From positions 1 through 49,574 of the forward strand of contig NZ_ABVL01000037.1 of assembly GCF_000173075.1 (NCBI RefSeq): a stretch of DNA of 49,574 bases, in the 5' to 3' direction. Shown piece by piece: positions 25,239 through 34,093 of this stretch. The stretch is from Chthoniobacter flavus Ellin428. Lineage in GTDB: Bacteria > Verrucomicrobiota > Verrucomicrobiia > Chthoniobacterales > Chthoniobacteraceae. Each line of letters begins with the position of its first letter. The stretch's first letter is position 1. The translations under genes were made by a program, and so were the position numbers. The notes below the pieces were generated by a model that saw nothing but the letters and a program-made list of their open reading frames with translations, had not been told where the DNA came from and did no database searches.

Positions 25239-26390
25239 CTACTGTGGAGGCGGCGCTCCATTGCCATCAAAGCCAGGAGGCGGTCCACCCGGTCCTCCCG
25301 GAGGGCGAGGGCCGCCAGGGCCGAAACCACGCGGACCACCGGGACCGCCGAAGCCCATGTCTCCTGGCGTGCCGAGATTGGCGCCGGGGATACGGAAGGC
25401 GACATGGTAGTAACCCTTCACCGATTCCTTCTCGACGAAGAGATCGAGCGCGCCTTCGGTTTTCGCCGTGTGAATGTTGCGATCTGGCTTTTCTGAGGCG
25501 CTCAGCGAGAAGGGCAGCGCGGCCCAGCCGAGTTTGCCGAGCGTGGGATCGGCGTAGACTTCGTAGCTATAGCCGCTCTGCGCCGGCACGGTGATCTTAA
25601 AACGCGGCTTCCCGCCCGCCGTGGGCATCGCCGTCCCCGCAAGCACGAGCACGCCATCTTCCGCACCGGGATACGGCTGCTCGACCGGCGTAAGCCCCAT
25701 CACGATGTCCCAGGTTGTTTGTTGCTCGCCCGCAGCGCTGTCCGGCATCGCGGTGAAATCGCGAATGATTGCCGCGCGTTGCTCGGGATCGCGCACGCCG
25801 CGCAGCACCATGTCCGTTTCGTTCGTCGTGCTCCACACTTTCCCATCCGCTCCGTGCGGCACTTCGTTCCAATAGAGCTGCGTGGTGAAGCGCGTCTTCT
25901 GCCCGGGGATGGTGATGCCGAAGTGATAGTGCCTTGTGCGTCCGCGATAGAGCCCCGCCTTGATCGTGCGGAAACGCATAAGCGCCGTCCGAGCCGGTAA
26001 GAAATTGCCCAAAGCCGGCGAAATTCGGATCCGTCTTCGGATTGCGCGGCGCATTGGTGGAAAAGAGGTATTCACCGCCATCATCCGTATGCCACAATTC
26101 CACGAGCGCATTGTGAATCGGCTCGCCCTTGCCGTTGAGAATGCGTCCGCTGACGTGAGTGATGATGCCCTTCGCCGGCGTGAGATGATCGTCCACAATG
26201 ACGAGATCATTGTCCTTATCGAGCGGGATATTCTTCGCCATCGGGTAGAACGGCCCCTGCGTCTGATGCGGCGTGAGGCGTCAACGCCTCGGCCAGCAAC
26301 CCGCTCACGGAATAGAACGCTCCACCCACCGCGAGCTGGCGAAGAAAACGGCGACGATTGGTGGAGTGATTTGGAAGTGACGATGAACAT
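25239..26390 (-). pseudogene. Tat-exported intradiol ring-cleavage dioxygenase, three frame breaks
   Basis: Four pieces in shifting frames rebuild one protein. Start ATG 26390 (one T too many, otherwise MSSSLPNHS) leads to a twin-arginine signal NRRRFLRQLAVGGAFYSVSG; a break near 26273-26290 precedes TPHQTQGPFYP; a third break at 25971-25975 (an extra T) joins GSDGAYAF to RTIKAGLYRGRTRHYHFGI. The last motif provides Tyr and the two His of the Fe(III) site plus the conserved Arg. The family (protocatechuate/catechol dioxygenase fold) cleaves catechols between the hydroxyls. The C-terminus is an unusual Gly/Pro-rich tail of about 45 residues. Three independent one-base lesions make this the most damaged gene here; true decay is possible, but the tail and core are otherwise well kept. 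Confidence 0.8.
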
Positions 26391-26623
26391 GATGGATAAA
26401 TCGGCAGGAAATGGGGCGAACGAACGCCGCAAACATGCGCTCACCTCCTTCACTCCGCATCTGATTTACGTCACCATTTTCGATTTTCGTCTTTCAATTC
26501 GCAAGCGACGACGGAGCCCACTCGGAAGGGCGGAACGCTTCCCTCCAATTTGGATTCGGAAACGAATTCCGGGAATCGATATTACTTTGGTCCGGGTCGG
26601 CCTCACTCAGTCTATGTCCGCTC

Positions 26624-27931
26624 TTACTTGTGCAGAAAGACCCAACCGACGAAAGCGAGAATGGGGAGCAGGATCGGGAGACTATAGCGAATGATATAGA
26701 GGAAAAAGTTAGGCGTGTGCACCTTGGCGTGATCGACGATGGCCTTGACCATGAAATTGGGGCCGTTGCCGATGTAGGTCATCGCGCCGAAAAAGACGCT
26801 GCCCAGCGAAATGGCGACGACATAGATGCCATGCGCGTGGAGGAACTGTGTCACTTGGGCGGAGTCGTCAATGTTCAGGCCCTTGAGGCCGAATGCGGCG
26901 GTGAGGAAAGTGAGATAGGTGGGAGCGTTGTCCAGCACGCTGCTCAGGCCGCCGCTCAACCAGTAGAAATGCATGGGAGCGGTGATCCCGAGCGAGGCGG
27001 CATGGCACTCCAGATAGTCGAGCGTTGGGACCATCGTGGCGAAGATGCCGGCGAACAACCATGCCACTTCCTTGATCGGCCCGAAGGTGAAATGGTTCGC
27101 TTCATGCACCCGGCGCGGTGTGGTTCTGTACGAGCCGATGGCAGCTCCGGCCATCAAGACTTCACGCAGGCCTGGCGGGTGCTTGAGGAAAACCGCGGCC
27201 AGGATAAGGGCCAACCAGCCAAGGTTGGCAAGGCCCTCGATCTTGAACTCTTCGTGCGCAGTTTGCTGTTCGCGAATCGCGCGCGGAGCGGCGAGGAAAT
27301 TGACCCGGTCTATGGCGTAAAAAGCCGCCACGATGCAGGCGACGGCAAGGCCCCACGCCGGCAGGCATTTCAGCGTCACCCACCAAAACGGCACGCCTTT
27401 CAAATAGCCAAGGAAGAGTGGGGGGTCGCCGATCGGTGTGAGGCACCCGCCGACATTACTCACGATGAAAATAAAAAAGGCGGTGTGATACATCGTGAAC
27501 CGATACTTGTTCATCCGAATCCACGGACGGATGAGCAGCATCGACGCACCCGTCGTGCCGATGAGATTGGCGAGGATGGCCCCGGCAAGAAGGTAAAGTG
27601 CGTTGATCGACGGGACCGCCTCGCCCCTGGTCCGCACATGAATGCCTCCCGACACTACGAAGAGCGAGCCGATGAAAACAATGAAGCTGATATATTCGCC
27701 GGCGATTCCGGCGATTCGACCCCACGCGTGGAGTCCGAGGAGGTAGTAGAGGACGGTGATCAGTCCCAGCCCCAGTGATATCTTCTTGAAGTGGTGCTCC
27801 CAGACCTTGGGCAGGAGCAAAGGCATGGTGGCAATGCAAAGCAGCAACGCCACGAATGGAAGGATGAAGATCGGGTGCGGATCGAGGATCGTCGCCGACC
27901 CAAGCGACATCATCGTGAGTGAAATTCCCAA
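26624..27931 (-). CDS. nhaD: NhaD-like Na+/H+ antiporter (ion transporter superfamily)
   Basis: The product has 435 residues with about eleven to twelve TM segments. Recognisable blocks are LIGTTGASMLLIRPWIRMN (the GTTG turn), VSNVGGCLTPIGDPPLFLGY (a conserved N-x-G-x-x-T-P-GDPP loop of the NhaD/ArsB-like family) and SSVLDNAPTYLTFLTAAFG with the DNAP-type re-entrant motif. It probably exchanges Na+ or Li+ for H+; close relatives are often labelled citrate transporters. It begins seven bases after the small membrane protein gene and closes the amt-P-II transcript. Other in-frame ATGs (27913, 27910) could be the true start. Confidence 0.85.
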   Translation of the reverse strand: MGISLTMMSLGSATILDPHPIFILPFVALLLCIATMPLLLPKVWEHHFKKISLGLGLITVLYYLLGLHAWGRIAGIAGEYISFIVFIGSLFVVSGGIHVRTRGEAVPSINALYLLAGAILANLIGTTGASMLLIRPWIRMNKYRFTMYHTAFFIFIVSNVGGCLTPIGDPPLFLGYLKGVPFWWVTLKCLPAWGLAVACIVAAFYAIDRVNFLAAPRAIREQQTAHEEFKIEGLANLGWLALILAAVFLKHPPGLREVLMAGAAIGSYRTTPRRVHEANHFTFGPIKEVAWLFAGIFATMVPTLDYLECHAASLGITAPMHFYWLSGGLSSVLDNAPTYLTFLTAAFGLKGLNIDDSAQVTQFLHAHGIYVVAISLGSVFFGAMTYIGNGPNFMVKAIVDHAKVHTPNFFLYIIRYSLPILLPILAFVGWVFLHK

Positions 27932-27938
27932 AGCCCGG

Positions 27939-28274
27939 CTAGGGTGCGAGGTAGGCCGAGATCGTGGCGGTCAGCGAGAGCGCCGTCACGCCGGTCATGA
28001 GTTGCGCGGGAAAGCGCAACTCCGATTCCTTGCGGCTGCGCCACCAGGTTCCGACCGCCCGTCCGCCGAAAAGCATGGTGGTGAAGAAGGGAAGCATGAT
28101 CGCCCATTCCATCCTTTGGTGAGACGCGGTATGATATGCTGCGAGCAACATGCACGTGCTGCCGAAGATGGTATTGAGCAGAATGGAACGGCTACTCGTG
28201 AGCCGCCAGAGATAGCAGCCGAGCAGGAGGACGGCTACGGAGATGCCGAGGAGAAGGATCGTCGTGTTATTCAT
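27939..28274 (-). CDS. Small polytopic membrane protein
   Basis: From ATG 28274 the product has 111 residues with three or four hydrophobic segments: NTTILLLGISVAVLLLGCYL at the N-terminus, LLNTIFGSTCMLLAAYHTAS, EWAIMLPFFTTMLFGGRAVG and a C-terminal one. I do not recognise it. Its position, eight bases before the antiporter start and after two P-II genes, suggests it is an accessory of the antiporter or of ammonium sensing. ATG 28328 would add 18 polar residues and is less likely. Confidence 0.65.
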   Translation of the reverse strand: MNNTTILLLGISVAVLLLGCYLWRLTSSRSILLNTIFGSTCMLLAAYHTASHQRMEWAIMLPFFTTMLFGGRAVGTWWRSRKESELRFPAQLMTGVTALSLTATISAYLAP

Positions 28275-28375
28275 AAGTGTTCTAAGAGTGATGGTCGGTT
28301 TTGTGTTGCTGGGATGGAATGAAGGCACGGCGGAGGATAGGACTCGGCCATGCGTTGTTGGGTATGGGTAGGTCC

Positions 28376-28714
28376 TTAGATGGCCTTTTCTCCCGTTTCC
28401 TCGGTCCGGATGCGCACGGCTTCCTCGACGGCGGAGATGAATACTTTGCCATCGCCGATCTTGCCGGTTTTGGCTGCCTTGACGATGACGTCAGTCGCAT
28501 TCTCTGCCAGGCTGTCCGGAACGACTACGTCCACCTTGATCTTCGGAAGAAAGTCCACGGTGTACTCGCTGCCCCGGTAGATTTCCGTGTGTCCCTTCTG
28601 CCGACCGAAACCCTTCACTTCGGTTACGGTCATCCCCTCCACGCCGATGTCGGCGAGAGCGTCTTTGACCTCTTCCAATTTGAAAGGCTTGATGATCGCT
28701 TCGATTTTTTTCAT
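28376..28714 (-). CDS. glnK: P-II family nitrogen regulator (second of a tandem pair)
   Basis: The product has 112 residues, normal for the family. It starts MKKIEAIIKPFKLEEVKDAL; the T-loop GFGRQKGHTEIYRGSEY keeps Tyr 51, the uridylylation site in enteric bacteria, and the C-terminal ATP-binding TGKIGDGKVFI is intact. It binds ATP/ADP and 2-oxoglutarate and gates AmtB or regulates glutamine synthetase. It is 67 bases downstream of another P-II gene on the same transcript as the ammonium transporter; the two differ mainly in residues 63-105. Confidence 0.95.
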   Translation of the reverse strand: MKKIEAIIKPFKLEEVKDALADIGVEGMTVTEVKGFGRQKGHTEIYRGSEYTVDFLPKIKVDVVVPDSLAENATDVIVKAAKTGKIGDGKVFISAVEEAVRIRTEETGEKAI

Positions 28715-28781
28715 AGGAATCGCCCGCTCGATTGGCGATACCCGGACGGACCGGTCATCGTCATAGGCGGACCGGACACAT

Positions 28782-29120
28782 TTAGACCGATGCGTCACCC
28801 TCCTCTTCCGTGCGGATGCGGTACGATTTGTCGATGGTATAGACGAAGACCTTGCCATCCCCGATTTTTCCGGTTTTCGCCGCGGCGATGATCGCCTCGA
28901 CGACTTTCTCGGCGAGAGCGTCCGTGGTAACGATTTCCAGTTTCACCTTGGGCAGAAAGTCCACGGTGTATTCGCTGCCACGATAGATCTCCGTGTGTCC
29001 CTTTTGCCGTCCGAAACCTTTCACTTCACTGACGGTCATGCCTTCGGCTCCAATATCGGTCAGAGCCCCTTTAACGTCCTCGAGCTTGAACGGTTTGATG
29101 ATCGCTTCGATTTTTTTCAT
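28782..29120 (-). CDS. glnK: P-II family nitrogen regulator (first of a tandem pair)
   Basis: The product has 112 residues. It has the same landmarks as its neighbour: MKKIEAIIKPFKLEDVKGAL, the T-loop with Tyr 51, and TGKIGDGKVFVY. Being next to amt it is the most likely partner that plugs the transporter pore when glutamine is high. The intergenic space to amt holds a strong hairpin at 29147-29190. Its C-terminus ends EEEGDASV, unlike the EKAI/ESAI ends of the other two copies in this window. Confidence 0.95.
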   Translation of the reverse strand: MKKIEAIIKPFKLEDVKGALTDIGAEGMTVSEVKGFGRQKGHTEIYRGSEYTVDFLPKVKLEIVTTDALAEKVVEAIIAAAKTGKIGDGKVFVYTIDKSYRIRTEEEGDASV

Positions 29121-29146
29121 TTATTTGAAGGAGTTGTTTGCTTGCT

Positions 29147-29190
29147 CCCGGGCCCGGCCAGGAAACCACCAGGAAAAGGCCGGACCCGGG
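29147..29190 (-). terminator. GC-rich hairpin between amt and glnK
   Basis: CCCGGGCCCGGCC (29147-29159) pairs with GGCCGGACCCGGG (29178-29190), 12 of 13 positions matched, with an 18-base A-rich loop. There is no clear T-run after it, so it is more likely a partial terminator or mRNA-stabilising hairpin that sets the amt to P-II ratio than a complete stop. Confidence 0.55.
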
Positions 29191-29208
29191 TAACAAGACC
29201 GATTTGTC

Positions 29209-31041
29209 TTAGTGAACCGGAGGTGACGACTTGTCGGTGAGTGCGTAGTCCGGATACGCCTCGATGCCAGTTTCCGGAATGTCCAGACCGGCGAGTTCGT
29301 CTTCCTTCTTCGCCCGGATCGGGATGATCATGTTCGACAGCTTGAACCAGACCCACGAGAAAACGAGGACGAAAACCGCGCAAGTGCAGGCGTCCAGGCA
29401 CTGGGCGCCGAACTGCGACACATCGCCGGCCGGCGCTGTCGAGCCAAACATGGAGCCGAAAATTCCGGTTACACCCACATCCGTCCAGCCGCTGTTCGGG
29501 CCGCTGGTGGCGATCATGGCGGTGTACTTGTCGATGATGGCCTTGGAACCGTCATTGATGAGGACCTGCCACTGGCCGTCCTTGAACAGCTTGTGGACGC
29601 CCCCCCAGCCCTGGCCGTAGCTGCCGTTGGCAAAGAGGCCCACGCTCAGAACGCCAAAGCATCCGCACACGCCGTGCACGGAAATGGCGCCGACGCAGTC
29701 GTCGATTTTGGCCACGCGTTCCCAGAAGAAGACTGAGAAGACGACAATGACACCGGCGATGAAGCCAATCAGGACCGCTCCGGCGGAATTGACGAACGCG
29801 CAGGGCGCGGTGATCGCCACCAAGCCTGCCAGCAGGCCGTTGCAAAGCATCGTCGGATCGGGCTTGCCGGTCACGAGATAGAGGGTGACCAGCGTACCGA
29901 CGGAAGCGGGCTGCCACCGGCGAGCATCGTGTCCCCCGCGATGACGGCGATGCGGTTGTCCGTGCCAGCGAGCGTCGAGCCCGGGTTGAAGCCGAACCAA
30001 CCGAACGCGAGGATGAAGGTGCCGAGCATGACGATGGTGGTGTCATGGCCGGGGATGGGTCGCGGTTTGCCGTCAGGCCCATATTTGCCGAGGCGCGGGC
30101 CGCAAACCAAGCCCGCCCGCAATCGCGATCATGCCGCCGCACATATGCACCACGCCGGAGCCGGCGAAATCGACGGCGCCGTGACCCAAGCCCCAGTTGA
30201 TACCGCTCTGGGCGAGCCAGCCGCCGCCCCACACCCAACTGCCGTAGATGGCATACGGGAACATGCCGACCCAGAAACCGTAGACGATGAAGTTCTTGAA
30301 GTTCCAGCGCTCGGCCATGGTACCGGTCGGGATCGTTGCCGTGGTGTCCATGAACACCATCTCGAAGAGGAACAACGTGAAGATGGCCGTATCGAAAACA
30401 CTTGGCGACAGGAAGAAACCTTTCAGCCCGAGAAGGCCGTATGTCTTGTCGCCAATGTGCAGGGACCAGCCTTGGTTGAGGAGCATCATGCCCTGGCCGA
30501 GCGGCGGCTGCCAGCCGATGTTTACTGGGCCGTTGGCATAGTTGCCAAACATGAAGGCGAAACCGCAGATCCAGAACCCAAGCATGCCCAAGCCATAGAT
30601 CATGAAATTCATGGCCATGGTATGCGCGGCGTTCTTGGCGCGGCACAGGCCGGTTTCCACCAAGGCGAAACCCGCCTGCATGAACATCACCAGGAAGCCC
30701 GTCACCAGCGTCCAGACGATGTTGATTGAGACTTTGTTGTGGGCGATGTTCTTCACCAGTTCGCTGTCTGCGGCGATGGTCTTTTCCCCCTTGGAGTCGA
30801 TGCCGGGCTCGCCGGTGGTCAGGCTCGTCTTGGGATCCGATTTGGCGGGAGCCGGCCAGGTCAAATCCACGCCCGTGCCTCCATTGGCGCCGGTGGCAGT
30901 GGAGTCGGGAGCTTGAGCCGGTGGCGCTGCCGCCGGAGCGGCCGCTGCATCAGCAGGCGCTGCGGCGGGCGCCGCTGGCGCTGTGGCCGGCGTTTCCGGT
31001 GGTTTGTCTTGAGCTCGAGCAGCAGGCGCAGCGAGCGCCAT
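29209..31041 (-). pseudogene. amt: Ammonium transporter (Amt/AmtB), two frameshifts
   Basis: Three collinear pieces in different frames rebuild a full Amt. First: Ala/Pro-rich exported N-terminal extension to about residue 55, then NIVWTLVTGFLVMFMQAGFA and GAVDFAGSGVVHMCGGMIAI. Second: GPRLGKYGPDGKPRPIPGHD and GTFILAFGWFGFNPGSTLAG. Third: LVTGKPDPTMLCNGLLAGLV and ISVHGVCGCFGVLSVGLFA. The breaks are near 30107-30112 (one extra base) and 29906-29915 (one missing). The N-terminus may also be shifted: a start at 31100 (MILRQRLALLAARR) joined by one base to GTLGWMALAAPAARA would give a better signal peptide. The pore His pair lies in the kept pieces. It imports ammonium and is regulated by the P-II proteins downstream. 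Confidence 0.85.
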
Positions 31042-31754
31042 CCATCCCAGAGTCCCCGGCGGCGGGCAGCCAGGAGTGCCAATCGTTGGCGGAGTATCAT
31101 AGTTCGGTGATTCCTATTTCTGTGTTGTTTGCTGGGTTTTGTCCGAGCGTCGCGACAGCTCAGGCGCCGTAAACCGCTGTCACGGGGAAATCCCGGAAAT
31201 TGGCGGCGCTGAAACATCGAACGCTGCGTTATGTCATGGACACCGGCGCTGTACAACCGGTGGCCATTGCCGCCACCGCCTAGCATGCGGTATGCCAACT
31301 AGTTGTTGGTCTGATTTTATCCGTGGTCTTTCCTCTGGAAATGCCGAGCGAAACGCGCCCGGATTTCATTACATCCGATTCCTTGGCCTAAATGATCGGC
31401 TCAAATTCTACCAAGGTGCGCAAAAGAAAGCACCACATTGCGTCATCTTGAGCGACGTAAATCGCCAGCCCTCGCTAGGTTGGTAATAATATTGGTCCAC
31501 GGGGTAGTGATGGTTATTACATAGCCTTTTCAGTGGCTTAGTTATATAACTCGCCGTCCATCATTTATTGCATTACGAAAGGCTCCCACTGAATCGCACA
31601 GCTTCAATGCGCCATTACCCAAGCCTCGCTGTTCTGGGTAATTTCACGGGCTACGCTGCCGCCACACGAATAGTTAGGAAAGTGGCGGGTTTCTTCGCCG
31701 ACCAATCACTTCGCGGGGTCTTCCTCGAAGGTTTGCTCATGGTTCCACCTGCTG
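31042..31754. other. Non-coding region upstream of amt
   Basis: No gene is supported here. It contains the sigma-54-like promoter described separately. Upstream of it (about 31410-31440) half-sites like TGGTGC and GCGCACC occur on the minus strand, similar to NtrC-type boxes but too loose to call. The section at about 31480-31570 is AT-rich (AATAATATTGG, TTATATAACTCG). Confidence 0.45.
31281..31299 (-). promoter_or_regulatory. Sigma-54-type -24/-12 promoter for amt
   Basis: On the minus strand the sequence reads TTGGCATACCGCATGCTA. It fits the TGGCAC-N5-TTGC consensus, with GG and GC spaced by exactly ten bases and two mismatches. It is about 240 bases before the amt start (180 before the alternative start). 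Nitrogen-controlled sigma-54 transcription of amt-glnK operons is well established in other bacteria. Confidence 0.55.
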
Positions 31755-32005
31755 GTGCTCTTCGCCGATCCGGCGCTCCGCAACCAGCAGACGCGCAGCG
31801 AGTTGCTCGAGCGCTCGCTGAAGTGGGAGCGGCTCGCCTTGCTCATGAACCAGGAAATGGATATGGAGGCCTGCGGAGAAGCTGGAGATGCGCAGTCTGC
31901 GTTGCAGATCATCCGTCGAAACCAGCTGGATTTGGTGGTTCTGGATATTAGCCTTGAGAGGCTCGAGTGGGAGCGATCTGCTCAAACAAATCAAAGCGAG
32001 ACTCC
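31755..32005 (+). pseudogene. Remnant of a NarL/FixJ-type response regulator receiver domain
   Basis: The translation LALLMNQEMDMEACGEAGDA, QSALQIIRRNQLDLVVLDIS, then after one extra base near 31954 RGSSGSDLLKQIKARL, matches the first two thirds of a receiver domain, including the phospho-acceptor Asp (VVLDISL). The N-terminal strand with the acidic pair is not recognisable and no HTH domain follows; instead the kinase gene's 3' end on the other strand begins. It is a broken fragment. Confidence 0.65.
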
Positions 32006-32133
32006 GGAAAAACTGGGCATTCGCTCAGCCGGCGAATTTCAGCATTTCGCGACGAAATGGATTTACGGCAATGACCGGGCATACGGGGAGGGGACCGGCA
32101 GTTTGGGACGCTGTTTGCAGGACTGCGGTGGCC

Positions 32134-34050
32134 TCACCAGGAACCTCGGGCGGTGCCGTACGCGTGACGTATATCAGGTGTTGGATCGGGTGCCGGAGTG
32201 CTGGCTTTGACTGACCGCGGGCGGGCCACGATGCGGAGGTTATCCAGCGCATCCACCCCGCCGGCGCCATTGGCTCGCACTGCGGCCCAGAGCTCGTCGT
32301 CAGCTAGAAAATCCGCCAGGGGAAAGTCTTTAATCCAGTAAATGACCGGTGCAAAGGATCCCACCGGCGAGCCGACTTTTCCACGCTCATTGGCATTCCG
32401 CACTTCGCCAGTCACGCGGATGCCTTCTTCGCTCACGCGCGTGAAGATGACTTTGTACTGATACCATTTTCCCACTTCGGTGATGACCTCATTGCCGAGC
32501 GGGCCCATGTGGGGATGTTTTTCTCCCGTTTCCTTGGCCTCGAACTGTATGCGAAACGATTCGCCATCCACCGAGAGCCGCAGCCCCACGAAACCGTCGC
32601 CCTTCACGCCGCTGAGGTTTCCGGCCGTGGATTGCACGAGACCGAGATTGATCGCGTGGGTACCGGCCCCGATGGCCGCCCGCCGAAACAGGCAGGAGAT
32701 TTCCACGGAAGCCAGCTTGGAAAGATCGTAGCTCTTCTTTTTGAAGACGAGCGTCCCCTCGGTGGCCATGCTGTCATCCAGACCCAGGCCTCGGGATCCG
32801 TCAACGCCCACGGGTTTGAGCGAGTAAGGATTGTCGCCGAAGACCATATTCGTGGTGAAGTAGTCGCTGAGGATCCCGGAATCAAAGTCCACCGACTCGA
32901 CATCTCCAATGGGAGCCGGAGAACGCGGAGGGAGAAAGAAGAGGACGACGAGGGCGACGAGCAGAAGAAGGCCGCCGATCGCCCACCGCCGGTTGAACGG
33001 CCGGCGACGCAAACGAATGGCTTGCTGGCCAGCGAGGTCATGGCCGAACCAGTTCGTCGTGGAGAGTTTTCGCCGTGGCCGCGCCGAATCCGGGGAAATA
33101 AGCAGGGTCTCCACTTGTGTGCGCAGCTCTTCGGCGGATTGAAAGCGCAGTTCGGGCCGCTCGTGCAGAGCGCGCGTGACGATCTCATTGAGTCGCACGT
33201 CGGCGTTCACTTTGTGCAAGGAGGGTTTGACCTGGTCGCTGGGCAAATCGCCGGTCAGCAATTCGTAGAGGATTACGCCGAGGGAATAGATGTCCGCCCG
33301 GTGATCCGTGGTGAGACAGTCCTTCTGTTCCGGCGCCATGTATTGCGGCGTGCCGGCGAGCTGGTTGTCGGCCGATCCATCGTCGGAGGACCGATTGAGC
33401 ATCTTCGCAATGCCGAAGTCGGCGATTTTCACGCGACCGTTCCGATCGATGAGGAGATTCTCCGGCTTGATGTCGCGATGCACGATGCCGTGTTCGTGCG
33501 CGTACTGGAGCGCTTCGCAGACCGGCGGCACGATCTCCAGCGCCTGCTCGGGGGTGAATCGCCCGAGCTTCATCGCCTGGCGCAGATTCACCCCGTCGAC
33601 GAATTCCATGATCAGGAAATACAACCCATCGCTTTCGCCGAACTCGTAGACGATGACGATGTTGGGATGGTTCAGCGCGGCGAGGGCGCGCGCCTCCTGC
33701 ACGAATCGTTCCTCAAAAGCCGCATCGGTAACCCGTTCCGGAGCGAGGAGCTTCAGCGCGACGAAACGATTGAGCAGAAGCTGCCGTGCCTTGTAGACCA
33801 CGCCCATGCCACCGCGTCCCAGACACTCCAGAATCTCGAGTTGCGGAAAACGCGGCGCCAACTCCGCCGGGTTGAGCGGAGCCGACTTGGCGCGCCCTTC
33901 GAGGTCGCCCACGCCGGTATCGCTGAGCAGATGGAGAGAGGCAATGCATCGTGGGCACAGCCCCTCGGGCGCGTGCGCCGCGATCGGCGCGTGGCACTGG
34001 GGGCAAATGTTGCTGGAAACGGCGGAGTTGGGCATGTCATTGGTCCCCAT
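32134..34050 (-). CDS. Zinc-ribbon Ser/Thr protein kinase with C-terminal LamG-like domain
   Basis: The product has 638 residues. N-terminal zinc ribbon with Cys 16, 19, 32 and 35; kinase domain at about 70-340 with GRGGMGVVYKA (Gly loop), VALKLL (Lys), HRDIKPENLL (catalytic loop), ADFGIA (DFG) and TPQYMAPEQ. A juxtamembrane basic segment and one TM at about 362-382 (WAIGGLLLLVALVVLFFL) follow, then an extracytoplasmic beta-sandwich sensor domain to the end. The architecture is typical for Planctomycetes/Verrucomicrobia kinases. It follows the ECF sigma factor gene by 43 bases, and the two probably form one transcript. Extracytoplasmic input, cytoplasmic phosphorylation of unknown targets, possibly including the sigma factor. 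Confidence 0.92.
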   Translation of the reverse strand: MGTNDMPNSAVSSNICPQCHAPIAAHAPEGLCPRCIASLHLLSDTGVGDLEGRAKSAPLNPAELAPRFPQLEILECLGRGGMGVVYKARQLLLNRFVALKLLAPERVTDAAFEERFVQEARALAALNHPNIVIVYEFGESDGLYFLIMEFVDGVNLRQAMKLGRFTPEQALEIVPPVCEALQYAHEHGIVHRDIKPENLLIDRNGRVKIADFGIAKMLNRSSDDGSADNQLAGTPQYMAPEQKDCLTTDHRADIYSLGVILYELLTGDLPSDQVKPSLHKVNADVRLNEIVTRALHERPELRFQSAEELRTQVETLLISPDSARPRRKLSTTNWFGHDLAGQQAIRLRRRPFNRRWAIGGLLLLVALVVLFFLPPRSPAPIGDVESVDFDSGILSDYFTTNMVFGDNPYSLKPVGVDGSRGLGLDDSMATEGTLVFKKKSYDLSKLASVEISCLFRRAAIGAGTHAINLGLVQSTAGNLSGVKGDGFVGLRLSVDGESFRIQFEAKETGEKHPHMGPLGNEVITEVGKWYQYKVIFTRVSEEGIRVTGEVRNANERGKVGSPVGSFAPVIYWIKDFPLADFLADDELWAAVRANGAGGVDALDNLRIVARPRSVKASTPAPDPTPDIRHAYGTARGSW

Positions 34051-34093
34051 ACGGAAGAAAGCGTCCGCGTTACGGAATTTTCTTTTCGCCTTT

